A stretch of DNA of 64,000 nt from an uncultured Ruegeria sp. (GCF_947500045.1 NZ_CANMQQ010000007.1:124001-188000), one strand, 5' to 3'. Positions 51,579 to 60,118 are shown, counted from the first letter of the stretch. Notes: generated by a model from the letters alone, not told the origin. Numbers and translations: made by a program.

Positions 51579-52797
51579 GGTTTCAACTGATCGCCGCAAC
51601 ACAAGTTTCAAATTTCTCTGCTGGTGTTTGGTATTGCAAGGTTTTTCGAGATCGCTCGTTAAGCTGGCGCGCAACGGCGCTGAGTTTGGCCTGGCTAAAG
51701 CCTGATATGTCAGTGCATTTGGGGAAGTATTGGCGAAGCAACCGGTTGGTATTTTCATTGCTACCGAGTTGCCAAGGTGACTGCGGATCACAAAAATAGA
51801 CATTAATCTTTGTCGCCATGGTGAACGTCACGTGTCCTGCCATCTCAGAGCCACGGTCCCATGTCAGTGATCGGTACAGCTCTTTGGGCAACTTGCGGGC
51901 CTGCTTGATCAGGGCCGTGATAAACTTTGGGTGTCCTTGTTCTCGACTTTGGCCAACATCACAAACCGGGAATGGCGCTCCACGAGTGTGGCGATGTAGC
52001 TGTTGTTGGACCCCACGATCAGGTCGCCCTCCCAGTGCCCCGGCACGGCCCGATCCTCGACCTCTGGAGGGCGCTCGCTGATCGGGATCGCGTTCTTGAT
52101 CTTGCGCAGTTTCAACCCTTTCTGAGTTGCGTGCCGTGACCGCCTGATGGCACGCGGGCTGCGCAAGCACTCCAGCAATTCCTTCTTTAGGACCCCACGG
52201 GTCTGCACATAAAGGCAGCGATAGATCGTCTCGTGGGACACGCGATGCTGCTCCTCGTCGGGATGTTTCCGCTTGAGCCAACCAGCAATCTGCTGCGGCG
52301 ACCATTTCCGACGCAGCTTGCGTGCAATCAGGTGGCACAATGGATCATTGAACGAGAGTTTACATGATTTGGGACGCGTTGCGCAGTCCCAGGCCCGCTG
52401 ATCCGAGCGCGCCGTGCGATAGGCCTGACGCCCACCATTTCTGCGAACCTCTCGGCTGATCGTTGAAGGCGACCGGTTCAGGCTCTTGGCGATAGACCGC
52501 AACGACCGCTCTGAAACCAAGCCGCGAGATATCTCCTCCCGCTCCGTCAGGCTCAAAGCAAATCGCGACCTCTTACGGCGGCGGGCCGGATCCCGCCAAA
52601 CAGAGCCAAATGCGGAATGATCGAAGACGATGCACGATTGAAATGCCGTCCAATCGAGCTCATCGATTCTCCGCGCTGCCACCGATCCCACATCTCCGAT
52701 TTCTGTTTGTCCGTGTAAAACGTCCGCGTCCGATAATTCATCTCTCACACTCCATCTTGCCAAAAAGAATAAAGTGTTGCGCTCACCCGTTGAAACC
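51579..52797 (-). mobile_element. IS30-family insertion sequence
   Basis: Inverted ends: GGTTTCAAC at 51579 continuing to CGCAACAC at 51602, and on the minus strand GGTTTCAAC from 52797 continuing to GCGCAACAC at 52774. The 24-base ends agree at 19 positions. About 1.2 kb, encloses one degenerate transposase gene. No target duplication is visible because the flanks do not correspond (CDF gene on the left, intergenic repeat on the right). Confidence 0.85.
51583..52741 (-). pseudogene. IS30-family transposase with two frameshifts
   Basis: Three frames must be joined to obtain a full IS30 transposase. Frame 1, 52741 to about 52590: MNYRTRTFYTDKQKSEMWDR, then GESMSSIGRHFNRASSSI. Frame 2 to about 51925: ERSLRSIAKSLNRSPSTISREVRRNGG, KRKHPDEEQHRVSHETIYRCLYVQ and the first catalytic region GHWEGDLIVGSNNSYIATL. 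Frame 3 to 51583: LYRSLTWDRGSEMAGH, PQSPWQLGSNENTNRLLRQYFP (last DDE residue). The second shift is a one-base loss near 51925; the first lies near 52580-52600. Inactive as it stands. Confidence 0.87.
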
Positions 52798-52800
52798 CGC

Positions 52801-52820
52801 CGCCCAAAGCGGACATTCGT
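52801..52820 (+). repeat. Dispersed intergenic repeat, copy f
   Basis: CGCCCAAAGCGGACATTCGT, three bases beyond the IS30 right end and just downstream of copD. Confidence 0.5.
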
Positions 52821-52858
52821 AACAAGGCTTTGCAGTTCCGGCTTCGGACTATAAGCCG

Positions 52859-53737
52859 TCAGAGATTGATGGGAGGTGTCGACACACTGGTTAGCGTCGC
52901 CGTTGCAAACAGGATCAGGACAACAGCCAACATCTCCATTGAAATCGACCGCCGGAGAGCAATTTCCGCGCCACGCTTCTCAGCCCTGAGAGCAGGAACA
53001 AATCTCAGCTTGTTCAGCGCCGCGAGGCCAAGAAGGGCAGAAACGATCACGACTTTGACCAAAAGCCCCAATCCATAGGCCGTTCCGAACAAGGCGGCCA
53101 CAGTGCCCGAAAGCAGCCACGCGAGCGCCGCGCCTGCAACAATCAGGACGGCAACTCCATAAGCAGCGACACTGCCAAAGTGGTGCAGTAGATCGGCCCT
53201 ATTGGGAGTGAGCGCCGCTTTGCGCAAAGGCAGGAGAGCACCGACCCAAAACGCGGCAGCCAGCAGATGAAGAACCAGCAAGACAGCGAGAGCCGCTCTA
53301 GGCTCTCCGAGCGAGTGTCCCACCTGGGCAAATGAAATCGCGATGGCGAGGCTACCCGCCAAAGCGATCCACTGCCCGACGCGGGGAAGCAGGATTGCCA
53401 ATATCGCGAGTTCACCCACTCCTCGCCAAATCGCGGCGGTGCCAAGCGGACTATCCCAAACAAAACCAAGCATCATTGGGTCCGTCGCGCCCTCAAAGCC
53501 CATCCCGGATATCCGCGCTGCTCTGATGCCGAAGCGTAAAGCCAGTACGGCGAGACCGACAATCGCAGCTCCGACCGCGAGGTGCCGTGCAAGGCGTAGA
53601 ACAGACTCTTCAGCGCGCTTGTCAAAGAGGACCGTGAACAGGACGCCACCCATCGCCAGCAACACCAATCCGTAGCCAAGTGCTTTCGCCAAAATGGCCA
53701 AGACGACAACACCGTCAATGGGGGCCAGTCCAGTCAT
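52859..53737 (-). CDS. copD: Copper resistance membrane protein CopD
   Basis: 292 residues, about eight transmembrane helices, CopD domain in the C-terminal half (LLVLHLLAAAFWVGALLPLRKAAL, containing the conserved HxxxxxxWxG pattern). Thought to move copper across the inner membrane with periplasmic CopC. Overlaps the copC stop by four bases. Last gene of the copper operon, ending just before the IS30 region. Confidence 0.88.
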   Translation of the reverse strand: MTGLAPIDGVVVLAILAKALGYGLVLLAMGGVLFTVLFDKRAEESVLRLARHLAVGAAIVGLAVLALRFGIRAARISGMGFEGATDPMMLGFVWDSPLGTAAIWRGVGELAILAILLPRVGQWIALAGSLAIAISFAQVGHSLGEPRAALAVLLVLHLLAAAFWVGALLPLRKAALTPNRADLLHHFGSVAAYGVAVLIVAGAALAWLLSGTVAALFGTAYGLGLLVKVVIVSALLGLAALNKLRFVPALRAEKRGAEIALRRSISMEMLAVVLILFATATLTSVSTPPINL

Positions 53738-54078
53738 TTAGCGACTGTGAAAGAGAAGCTGCCCTGCATCGGGTGACCGTCGGAAGCCATACCGCGCCAG
53801 TCGAAGCGGTAGCTTCCGGGTGCAAGCTCTTCCAACGGCACAGCCCGGAATTCTGTAGCGGGGTCCATACCCGTTTCGCGGTCAATTTCGACGTCGCCAT
53901 CTGGTGAGGTCAGCGTGACCGAGATGATGCGCATCGGATCATCGAACCGCATGGTAAGCTCCGGCACGTCCGTTACAGTCGCGCCGTCAGCCGGCGTCGT
54001 TTCTTCGGACTTGGAATGCGCGGCCGCAAGTATTGGAGCCATTGCTACGACCAAGCCGATAAGAGTTTGTTTGATCAT
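53734..54078 (-). CDS. copC: Periplasmic copper-binding protein CopC
   Basis: 114 residues, signal peptide MIKQTLIGLVVAMAPILAAA. Cleavage after AAA leaves an N-terminal histidine (HSKSEETTPADG), and the C-terminal MASDGHPMQGSFSFTV supplies the Asp and His that complete the Cu(II) histidine-brace site of CopC. Full-length minimal CopC. Coupled to copD by a four-base overlap. Confidence 0.9.
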   Translation of the reverse strand: MIKQTLIGLVVAMAPILAAAHSKSEETTPADGATVTDVPELTMRFDDPMRIISVTLTSPDGDVEIDRETGMDPATEFRAVPLEELAPGSYRFDWRGMASDGHPMQGSFSFTVAK

Positions 54079-54090
54079 CTGAGTTTTCCT

Positions 54091-54555
54091 CTATTCGGAT
54101 TGGGCATTCAGCTCGTCGTGGTATTCACGAAGATCATTTGGCCAGGTTGACTTGATATAAGAAAGGACCGCTATGATTTCGTCATCGCTGAGCACACCTT
54201 CATAGACCGGCATACCGGTTGGGGGCGCATTTTCCATCAGTCCGGCCAGGCCAAATTTGGTCAAGGTGAAGAGCGTTTCATCATCGTGGTGCCACGTATG
54301 CCCTGTGGTGTCATGCGGTGGTGCTGGTAGCAAACCATCCTCGCCGCGTTTCCGCCAGTTTGGCTGTCCTTCAAGGTTCTCACCGTGGCAGGCAGCACAT
54401 TGGTCCGCGTAAATATCTTGGCCAATGGCGACAAATTCCGCGTCATCAGGTGTTAAAAGACCGACCGCTTCAGAGGCTTGGGCCAGAACGAACGCTACGG
54501 AGAAACCGGCGAGCGCAAGCCCACCGATAACCAAGAGTGTTGTGCGCCCTACCAT
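54091..54555 (-). CDS. Class I cytochrome c
   Basis: 154 residues, N-terminal signal or anchor helix (TTLLVIGGLALAGFSVAFVLAQA). One heme motif, DQCAACHGENLEG, with distal Met candidates in PPTGMPVYEGVLSDDEIIAVLSYIKSTW. Typical of small cytochromes that accompany copper-handling genes in Roseobacters. Its ATG shares one base with the DUF411 stop (TGATG), and copC follows 12 bases later. Confidence 0.88.
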   Translation of the reverse strand: MVGRTTLLVIGGLALAGFSVAFVLAQASEAVGLLTPDDAEFVAIGQDIYADQCAACHGENLEGQPNWRKRGEDGLLPAPPHDTTGHTWHHDDETLFTLTKFGLAGLMENAPPTGMPVYEGVLSDDEIIAVLSYIKSTWPNDLREYHDELNAQSE

Positions 54556-55022
54556 CAGGTGTCGAACGGCTGAGCTGTGCCCGCGCGGTAGTACACCGTT
54601 CCGGTCCCAGCCTCTCCCCCAAATGCGATGACGTCGTAGCGGGCGGACGGATTGTCGCCCATACCAGGAGAGCCCATTGGCATGCCAGGAACAGCTAGCC
54701 CTGTGATGTCAGGTCGATCCTTCAACACGGCTTCCAGTGCTTCGAACGGCACATGGCCTTCAAAGACATAACCATCGGCTTCAATGGTGTGACAGGATGC
54801 GAGGTTCAGCGGGATACCCCGCGCTGACTTCTGTGCCTCGGGGTCTGTCAGTTCCTCAACGGTGACGGCGTAGCCACGTGCGCGAGCCAAGTCGGCCCAT
54901 GGGTGACAGCATCCGCAACCTGGTGAACTGAGCACGTGGATTGGGGTGCCTGCGCGGACGGGAAGAGCGGTCGCGATGAAAGCAGTTGCAGACAGTGTGG
55001 TGAATTGACGACGTGTGATCAT
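54555..55022 (-). CDS. DUF411 domain-containing metal-binding protein
   Basis: 155 residues with a Tat-like N-terminus (MITRRQFTTLSATAFIATALPVRA). The DUF411 domain contains the CxCC metal motif SSPGCGCCHPWADLARARGY, a further Cys in NLASCHT, and GLAVPGMPMGSPGM near the end. DUF411 proteins occur in copper and heavy-metal loci and probably bind Cu(I) in the periplasm. Part of the five-gene copper operon. Confidence 0.88.
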   Translation of the reverse strand: MITRRQFTTLSATAFIATALPVRAGTPIHVLSSPGCGCCHPWADLARARGYAVTVEELTDPEAQKSARGIPLNLASCHTIEADGYVFEGHVPFEALEAVLKDRPDITGLAVPGMPMGSPGMGDNPSARYDVIAFGGEAGTGTVYYRAGTAQPFDT

Positions 55023-55080
55023 GTCTGTCGGTCCTTTGATGTGAAATTTGAACGGAATGCGGGCGAGCGCCCGTTGCCAT

Positions 55081-55416
55081 TCAGGCTTTCGGAGGACCGG
55101 TGGGGACGCCCAATGCGAGGCTCGAAAAAACGGAACCAGCGTGCGTCACACCACCTACTGAGATCACCAATGGAACAATTGGCGAAATCCCCGCCGTTGC
55201 GACAAAATCACCAAAACAGGATGTCGAACCCATGCCGCTAGTGGTGTCGCAACAATCCGCAGCAGCTTTCTCGGCATTAGCCAACGGATCGTCGTCCGCC
55301 ATTTGAGCATGATGACCAGAATGATCCGATCCATGGGTCAAGCCATGCTTCACCGACGCTGCGGATGCGCCAGAGAATGCAACAACAAGAAGTATCGACA
55401 GGACCAAGCGAAACAT
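55081..55416 (-). CDS. Secreted His/Cys-containing protein of the copper operon
   Basis: 111 residues, signal peptide MFRLVLSILLVVAFSGASA. The mature part opens with a histidine-rich stretch (HGLTHGSDHSGHH) followed by cysteines (ADCCDTTSGMGSTSC) and a hydrophobic C-terminal region. Composition suggests periplasmic metal binding. First gene of the copper operon, directly behind the CsoR-like box. No named family recognised, although its position resembles that of small CopL-type proteins. Confidence 0.65.
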   Translation of the reverse strand: MFRLVLSILLVVAFSGASAASVKHGLTHGSDHSGHHAQMADDDPLANAEKAAADCCDTTSGMGSTSCFGDFVATAGISPIVPLVISVGGVTHAGSVFSSLALGVPTGPPKA

Positions 55417-55421
55417 ACCAA

Positions 55422-55438
55422 ATACCTACTGGGGGTAT
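55422..55438. promoter_or_regulatory. CsoR-like operator upstream of the copper operon
   Basis: ATACCTACTGGGGGTAT: ATACC and GGTAT arms around a G-rich centre, as in operators of CsoR/RcnR-type copper regulators. It lies 6-22 bases before the ATG at 55416. No CsoR gene is present in the window. Confidence 0.5.
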
Positions 55439-55624
55439 GTTGTTTTGACAAGTTACGAGGATGTTTCGCCATATATATCCTAGTTGCACCCATTTTGGGT
55501 GCGCCACATCTCTGGATCATGCCCGGCTGGAACAGTGGAACATGGATCACCTGAAATTCCGGTAAAACTGAATTTTGACTGACCTGCGTGATAGTCAGCA
55601 ACGGCAAGGTCAGCAGGTGGGCGT

Positions 55625-56233
55625 TTAACCCAAGGTGTTTCCGGTGATGAAGGTGTACGAACTTTCGACCAGATCGATGACGACATCCAACTCTTCTGGT
55701 GTGGTCGGTGTATATATCATGACAAAGCCGCTCCACCCAGGACGTTGTTTGGCCCAAGGGTGAGCTACGGCCCAGCCGGCCTCAATTGCCCGTCGGGCCA
55801 TTGCCGGGTGCAGCGAAGCGTGCAAACTGCCATCAGGATGCATATGCGCAAACTCAAACCCACCGACGATAGAGCTCGGTTGAGACAACAACATGTCGGG
55901 ATCAAGCTGAAAGCCAATCGCGCCAGGTAGTGATATGCGTGTGGGGCCAAGTGTGACCCCTGGGAATTGCGCAACTCGCTCCAGCAAGAGCTGGGCCAAT
56001 TCGGCATCAATTTCGACACCAATCTGAGTATGCGGTACGCCGCTTGTCGTTTCGGGACGGGGCGAGGTGCGCTCCGGCAAGGAGCGCTCTTGCGCGGACG
56101 CCATTGAGCACATCAATACCACTACCGTCACAGCAACCGCCAATGTTCTCAGGTGCACATTCATCGTGTTGACCATCTGCCAATCAAAAAGATTGAGTGC
56201 TGAGCGCAGTATCGGCGCCCTTGCACACATCAT
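55625..56233 (-). CDS. Luciferase-domain (PF17648-type) secreted protein
   Basis: 202 residues. The C-terminal region FEFAHMHPDGSLHASLHPAMARRAIEAGWAVAHPW matches the small domain found in so-called luciferase family proteins; its activity is unknown. ATG 56233 overlaps the yceI stop by four bases (ATGA) with AAAGG upstream, so I keep it. An internal ATG at 56164 (MNVHLRTLAVAVTVVVLMCSMASA) would give a cleaner signal peptide. Translationally coupled to the YceI-family gene. Confidence 0.75.
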   Translation of the reverse strand: MMCARAPILRSALNLFDWQMVNTMNVHLRTLAVAVTVVVLMCSMASAQERSLPERTSPRPETTSGVPHTQIGVEIDAELAQLLLERVAQFPGVTLGPTRISLPGAIGFQLDPDMLLSQPSSIVGGFEFAHMHPDGSLHASLHPAMARRAIEAGWAVAHPWAKQRPGWSGFVMIYTPTTPEELDVVIDLVESSYTFITGNTLG

Positions 56234-56820
56234 TCAGCCTTTAACGCTTCGATATTGATCAAGAGCTCTATTTCGTCGCTCACCGCTGGCGCAAATGCCC
56301 CAAGTCCGAATTCAGACCGCACGATAGTCGCCGTGGCAGCCAGCCCCAAGGTCGGCGTGCCCTCTTTTGGGCCAAACGGGTATGGCGCTGACTTGTTAAG
56401 CGTTGTTTCCAGAACAACAGGTTTGGTGTTACCATTCATGGTCAGGTCGCCAGAAATATTCGCGGTATTGTCCCCGGTCACTTCAATGCTGGTTGAAGTG
56501 AATGTGACCACGTCACCGTCGCTCGCGCTGAAGAAGTCTTCAGACATGAAGTGTTGCAGACGGGCATCCCAGCCCGTGATCATGGATTTTACTGGCATAG
56601 ACACTGTGACAGACGACGCGGACGGGTCATCTTCGTTGAACTCTATCTCGCCGCTAAACCCTGAGAACATTCCATACGTTTCTGAGAACCCAATGTGGTC
56701 GTAGCTGAACAATACCTGGCTGTGTCCAGGATCCAGCTCGTAGGTGCCACTCTCGGACAATGCGGTTGTCGCGCTTATCAATAAGAGTACCGCCAGCGGG
56801 GTTGCTGCCAATTTGAACAT
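56230..56820 (-). CDS. YceI family protein
   Basis: 196 residues, signal peptide MFKLAATPLAVLLLISATTALS. YceI proteins are periplasmic lipocalin-like barrels that bind polyisoprenoid or similar lipids. Characteristic stretches: YELDPGHSQVLFSYDHIGFSETYGMF at the N-terminus, FFSASDGDVVTFTST, and GDLTMNGNTKPVVLETTLN. First gene of a pair with the luciferase-domain gene and divergent from a TetR regulator. Confidence 0.92.
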   Translation of the reverse strand: MFKLAATPLAVLLLISATTALSESGTYELDPGHSQVLFSYDHIGFSETYGMFSGFSGEIEFNEDDPSASSVTVSMPVKSMITGWDARLQHFMSEDFFSASDGDVVTFTSTSIEVTGDNTANISGDLTMNGNTKPVVLETTLNKSAPYPFGPKEGTPTLGLAATATIVRSEFGLGAFAPAVSDEIELLINIEALKAE

Positions 56821-56849
56821 TGATACGCTCCCGTTTTGACAAGACTAGT

Positions 56850-56931
56850 TTGCGGAATTGAGTATTGAGCTTTGGTTTTTACGTGGTCATACTTTTAGAA
56901 CAAATTGCTCTATTCCGCAACAATATGTTCT
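56850..56931. promoter_or_regulatory. Inverted repeats between yceI-family and TetR genes
   Basis: GCGGAATTGAG near 56852 and CTCTATTCCGC at 56908-56918 are inverted partners (10 of 11 positions). AGAACA (56897-56902) and TGTTCT (56926-56931) form a second inverted pair next to the TetR start. Consistent with TetR binding and autorepression. Confidence 0.45.
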
Positions 56932-56943
56932 ATAGGAGGGCGT

Positions 56944-57531
56944 TTGAAAGAAGATCCTAGGCTGATCGCCACACGACAGACGGCGCTTGATGCGGCGCAA
57001 AAGATACTGATGGATGAGGGCGTGCTGCACGTAACTCATGGCGCGGTTTCAAAGGCAACAGGCATTTCGCGCAGCACACTTTACAGGCACTGGCCAGATG
57101 CGCGTAGTCTGCGTGATGCAGCATTTCGGCGCATCGCAACACCGCCGAACATACCGCCCAAAACCGATGGCCCGCTGCGATCTGACCTGCGCTGGTTACT
57201 CGGTGTACTGATGCGAGCCTTGAATGACACACCATGGGGCCAAATCGCGCCACAGGTGGTCGCTGCTGCGTCCAACGATGCAGAAGCGCGGTTGGTGATC
57301 ACTGAATTTATGAAAGACAGGTTCGCAAGTGTTGAAGCAGTATTTGCAGCAGCAATAGGCCGCGGTGAGATCACCGCCGACGTTCCGGTTGAACAGCTTA
57401 TAGAACTAGCAGTCGCGGTACCTTATTTCCGCAAGCTCATACGTCACGAGGCCCTGGACGAAGATTGGTTGGACAAACATGTCGATCTGCTTTGCAGTAT
57501 CGCGAAAACCAATTCGGGACATAGGGGTTGA
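56944..57531 (+). CDS. TetR-family transcriptional regulator
   Basis: 195 residues from TTG 56944, four bases after AGGAGG. N-terminal helix-turn-helix: AAQKILMDEGVLHVTHGAVSKATGISRSTLYRHWPDARSLRDAAF. The C-terminal ligand domain is all-helical. Divergent from the YceI/luciferase-domain pair, the likely target. Upstream in-frame starts lie inside the inverted-repeat region and are less likely. Confidence 0.87.
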   Translation: MKEDPRLIATRQTALDAAQKILMDEGVLHVTHGAVSKATGISRSTLYRHWPDARSLRDAAFRRIATPPNIPPKTDGPLRSDLRWLLGVLMRALNDTPWGQIAPQVVAAASNDAEARLVITEFMKDRFASVEAVFAAAIGRGEITADVPVEQLIELAVAVPYFRKLIRHEALDEDWLDKHVDLLCSIAKTNSGHRG

Positions 57532-57847
57532 TTCAGGCTGGGTGCTGAATAGGGCGGTAAAGAATTTTCCGAAAAGGTTGTTTTGAATCCGACCCTTCGC
57601 TGCGCCTCTTTTGAACTGGCGAGATGCGGACCAATCCCGACCTTGGGTTTCGCGCCTTCGCTGACGCAGCATTGGTTTGCGGTCGCAGCGCAATTGATTT
57701 TGCAGCGCGGCGTGGGGCGTCAATCCGGTCATTCGTGGGTGTCGATTCCGCTCGTACCAATACCGTATTTTCGCGGCAACCTGGATCAACCATCGAGACG
57801 CGGACAAAGTGCGCTTTCGCTGCGGCTGTGCGTATGTCTGCATTCAA
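57532..57847. other. Intergenic region with repeat-like sequence
   Basis: Between the convergent TetR and SHMT-like genes. CCCTTCGCTGCGCCTC and GATGCGGACCAATCC words belong to the same degenerate repeat environment as other gaps. Open frames on both strands are unlike any family. No gene supported. Confidence 0.5.
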
Positions 57848-59155
57848 TCAGTGGACAAAAAAGAGCTTTGAAAACTCGCGCCTCCAGGATGCCACTTCAG
57901 AGGCCACTTTCTCGCCATCGAGCCCACGCTTAATCAGACTGGCCAGTTGCTCCGCATCTGCCGACGTCATGCCCCAGCGGACAAGTTCGGGCGTGCCGAT
58001 TCGCAATCCGTTCATGTCGCCATCAACCGTCGCCGCTGGAAGACCAATCCCGCATGCAAGGAAGCCATTTGGGCGCAAACCCTTCGAGGCCGCTTGCCCG
58101 CCGCCATAGCGTTCGGCCAGAATTGCAAATTGGTGGGAATTGGTGAACCCGTGGCCATCCGCAAAGACAGGCACACCCTGCGCGTCCAGCGCTGTAGCCA
58201 AGGCCTGCGACATTGAAATCATTTCATTGGCATAGGCTGCACCAAAATCTCTCCAATCGAGCATGGTCACGGCCAATGCAGCGGTTTTCGCTGCGTCGAA
58301 ATTGGCTGTCATGCCGGGAAAAGCAATCGCATCCAGGGCCCGCGCGATCTCGGCGTCATTTGACACAATCAATCCTCCTGCCGGACCGCCAAGGCTCTTG
58401 TAGGTGCTCATGGTCATGAAATGTGCACCTTCAGCCAACGGGTTCGACCAAGCGCGTCCGGCTATGATCCCGCATTGATGAGCAGCGTCGAACATAACCT
58501 TGGCACCAATCTCATCGGCAATCGCCCTCACTTCGGCCACCGGATGCTCAAAAAGATTCAGGCTTCCGCCGATCGTTATCAATTTGGGCCTCTCAGCCAG
58601 AGCCAAAATCCGAAGCCGTTCCAAATCAACAGTATACCCGTCCGCGTTGACCGGAGCCTCAATCGTTCGCAGTCCGTAAAGCCCAGCACAGCCCGCAACA
58701 TGATGCGTGACATGGCCACCAATCGAAGCGGGTGGCGCAATGACCGTGTCCCCTGGCTTGCAGGTCGCCATGAACCCATAGAGGTTGGCAATCGCGCCGG
58801 ACGGAACGCGAACTTCAGCATATTTGGCGTCGAATACGTCTGCGCACAGCTGCGCCGCGATCACCTCGATCTCCTCAATTGCTTCCAGCCCCATTTCGTA
58901 TTTGTCGCCCGGATAGCCCAAAGACGGGCGTGACCCGATGCCGGAAGACAAAAGCGCTTCAGCCTTGGGGTTCATCACGTTTGTTGCCGGGTTGAGATTG
59001 AAGCACTCTTCTTCATGGATCACACGGTTCTGTTCAGCGAGTGCCTCAATCCGTTTCAATAAAACATCAGACCCAGCCGAAGTCGTCTTCCGTGCGATGT
59101 CTTGAACCAGTAATTCGCTTCTGCTGGGCACCCAGTCTCGTTCTGCAAGTGTCAT
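57848..59155 (-). CDS. Serine hydroxymethyltransferase-like PLP enzyme
   Basis: 435-residue fold-type I PLP enzyme of the SHMT family. PLP-binding features: S/G loop PSGAIANLYGF, stacking His in IGGHVTHH, D223 and H226 in FDAAHQCGI, and Schiff-base K253 in MSTYKSLGGPAGG. In housekeeping GlyA the lysine motif is TTTHKTLRGPRGG; here His is Tyr and Arg is Gly, and the YYGG/E folate-side motif is YEMGLEAIEE. It is therefore probably not the folate-linked GlyA but a paralogue acting as an aldolase or on an alpha-substituted serine (inference). Divergent from a LysR regulator. Confidence 0.78.
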   Translation of the reverse strand: MTLAERDWVPSRSELLVQDIARKTTSAGSDVLLKRIEALAEQNRVIHEEECFNLNPATNVMNPKAEALLSSGIGSRPSLGYPGDKYEMGLEAIEEIEVIAAQLCADVFDAKYAEVRVPSGAIANLYGFMATCKPGDTVIAPPASIGGHVTHHVAGCAGLYGLRTIEAPVNADGYTVDLERLRILALAERPKLITIGGSLNLFEHPVAEVRAIADEIGAKVMFDAAHQCGIIAGRAWSNPLAEGAHFMTMSTYKSLGGPAGGLIVSNDAEIARALDAIAFPGMTANFDAAKTAALAVTMLDWRDFGAAYANEMISMSQALATALDAQGVPVFADGHGFTNSHQFAILAERYGGGQAASKGLRPNGFLACGIGLPAATVDGDMNGLRIGTPELVRWGMTSADAEQLASLIKRGLDGEKVASEVASWRREFSKLFFVH

Positions 59156-59202
59156 TGGCCGTCCTCCTTTTCAGGATGTTGTGGCGGCGGAACCGTGACA
59201 GC

Positions 59203-59217
59203 GCAAATCAGATTTGC
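59203..59217. promoter_or_regulatory. Palindrome between SHMT-like and LysR genes
   Basis: GCAAATC A GATTTGC, a perfect 7-1-7 palindrome, 35 bases before the LysR ATG and 48 before the SHMT-like start. LysR proteins bind such interrupted dyads in divergent promoters. Confidence 0.6.
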
Positions 59218-59251
59218 TATTTCTTGGCGTAGAAAAACTAAGGCTAGAGAC

Positions 59252-60118
59252 ATGAGTGTTGCGCCCAAACGCCCCAAAGGGCCTCCGTTGAATGCCATGC
59301 GCGCCTTTGAGGCTGCAGCGCGGCATGTCAGCTTTGCCGCTGCGGCAGACGAGTTGAACGTGACGCCCGGAGCGATTTCGCAGCATATCAAAACACTTGA
59401 AAGCTGGGCGGGCGCGCCGCTATTTCGCCGCAACGCTCAGGGCGTCGCGTTGACCAACGCGGGCGCTTCTTTGGAAGCAAGCTTCTCCTCCGCCTTCGAC
59501 GGGCTGGCCGATGCCGCGCGCGCGTTACGCAATCTCAAGCCCAACGCGGACTTTCACATCGCAGCCTTGCCGTCCGTCGCTCAGCTGTGGTTGCCGAAGA
59601 AGTTGAGCAAGGTCAGGGCCCGGTTTCCTGAGATCAACTTTTCAGTCACTGCGATGGAGCACCCGCCAAGCCTGTCGCGGGAACTGTTCGACCTGGCTAT
59701 TTTCATCGGCGTTCCCGACCAGGCAGACACTCAGATCCCCATCTGCGCTGATGAAATCATTCCGGTTTGCTCCCCAGCTCTTTTGGATCGAGTGGACACT
59801 CTCGATTCCATGACCTTGCTCCACGACCAGACATGGGCCGATGACTGGAGCATTTGGGCCAAGGCGACTGGCGTACCTCTGAGGGAGTTCCAAAACGGTC
59901 CCCATTTCTCGCTCTACAGTTTGGCGGTTGAGGAGGCGAAGGCGGGCGCTGGAGCTTTGATGGGGCACTTGTGTTTGGTCGAAGATGCACTAGTTAACAA
60001 TGCACTCAAACCGGCAAGCGATCACTCTTGCAACACCGGTCGCTTCCTTTTTTGCCAGATACCAGAGTCCTCCAGGCAGAGGGCCGAAACCCACCAAGTC
60101 GTGTCTTTGCTTTCGTAA
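59252..60118 (+). CDS. LysR-family regulator (GcvA-like)
   Basis: 288 residues from ATG 59252. N-terminal helix-turn-helix with the GcvA-type sequence LNAMRAFEAAARHVSFAAAADELNVTPGAISQHIKTLESWAGAPLFRR; effector domain follows. GcvA relatives control glycine and one-carbon metabolism, which fits the neighbouring SHMT-like gene. The frame is open to 59195, but the ATG has AAGGCTAGAG upstream. Divergent across a perfect palindrome. Confidence 0.88.
   Translation: MSVAPKRPKGPPLNAMRAFEAAARHVSFAAAADELNVTPGAISQHIKTLESWAGAPLFRRNAQGVALTNAGASLEASFSSAFDGLADAARALRNLKPNADFHIAALPSVAQLWLPKKLSKVRARFPEINFSVTAMEHPPSLSRELFDLAIFIGVPDQADTQIPICADEIIPVCSPALLDRVDTLDSMTLLHDQTWADDWSIWAKATGVPLREFQNGPHFSLYSLAVEEAKAGAGALMGHLCLVEDALVNNALKPASDHSCNTGRFLFCQIPESSRQRAETHQVVSLLS

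Noticed and set aside
57533..57843. Overlapping frames on both strands between TetR and SHMT-like genes
   Set aside because: They consist of repeat-like intergenic sequence; no start or family support in any frame.
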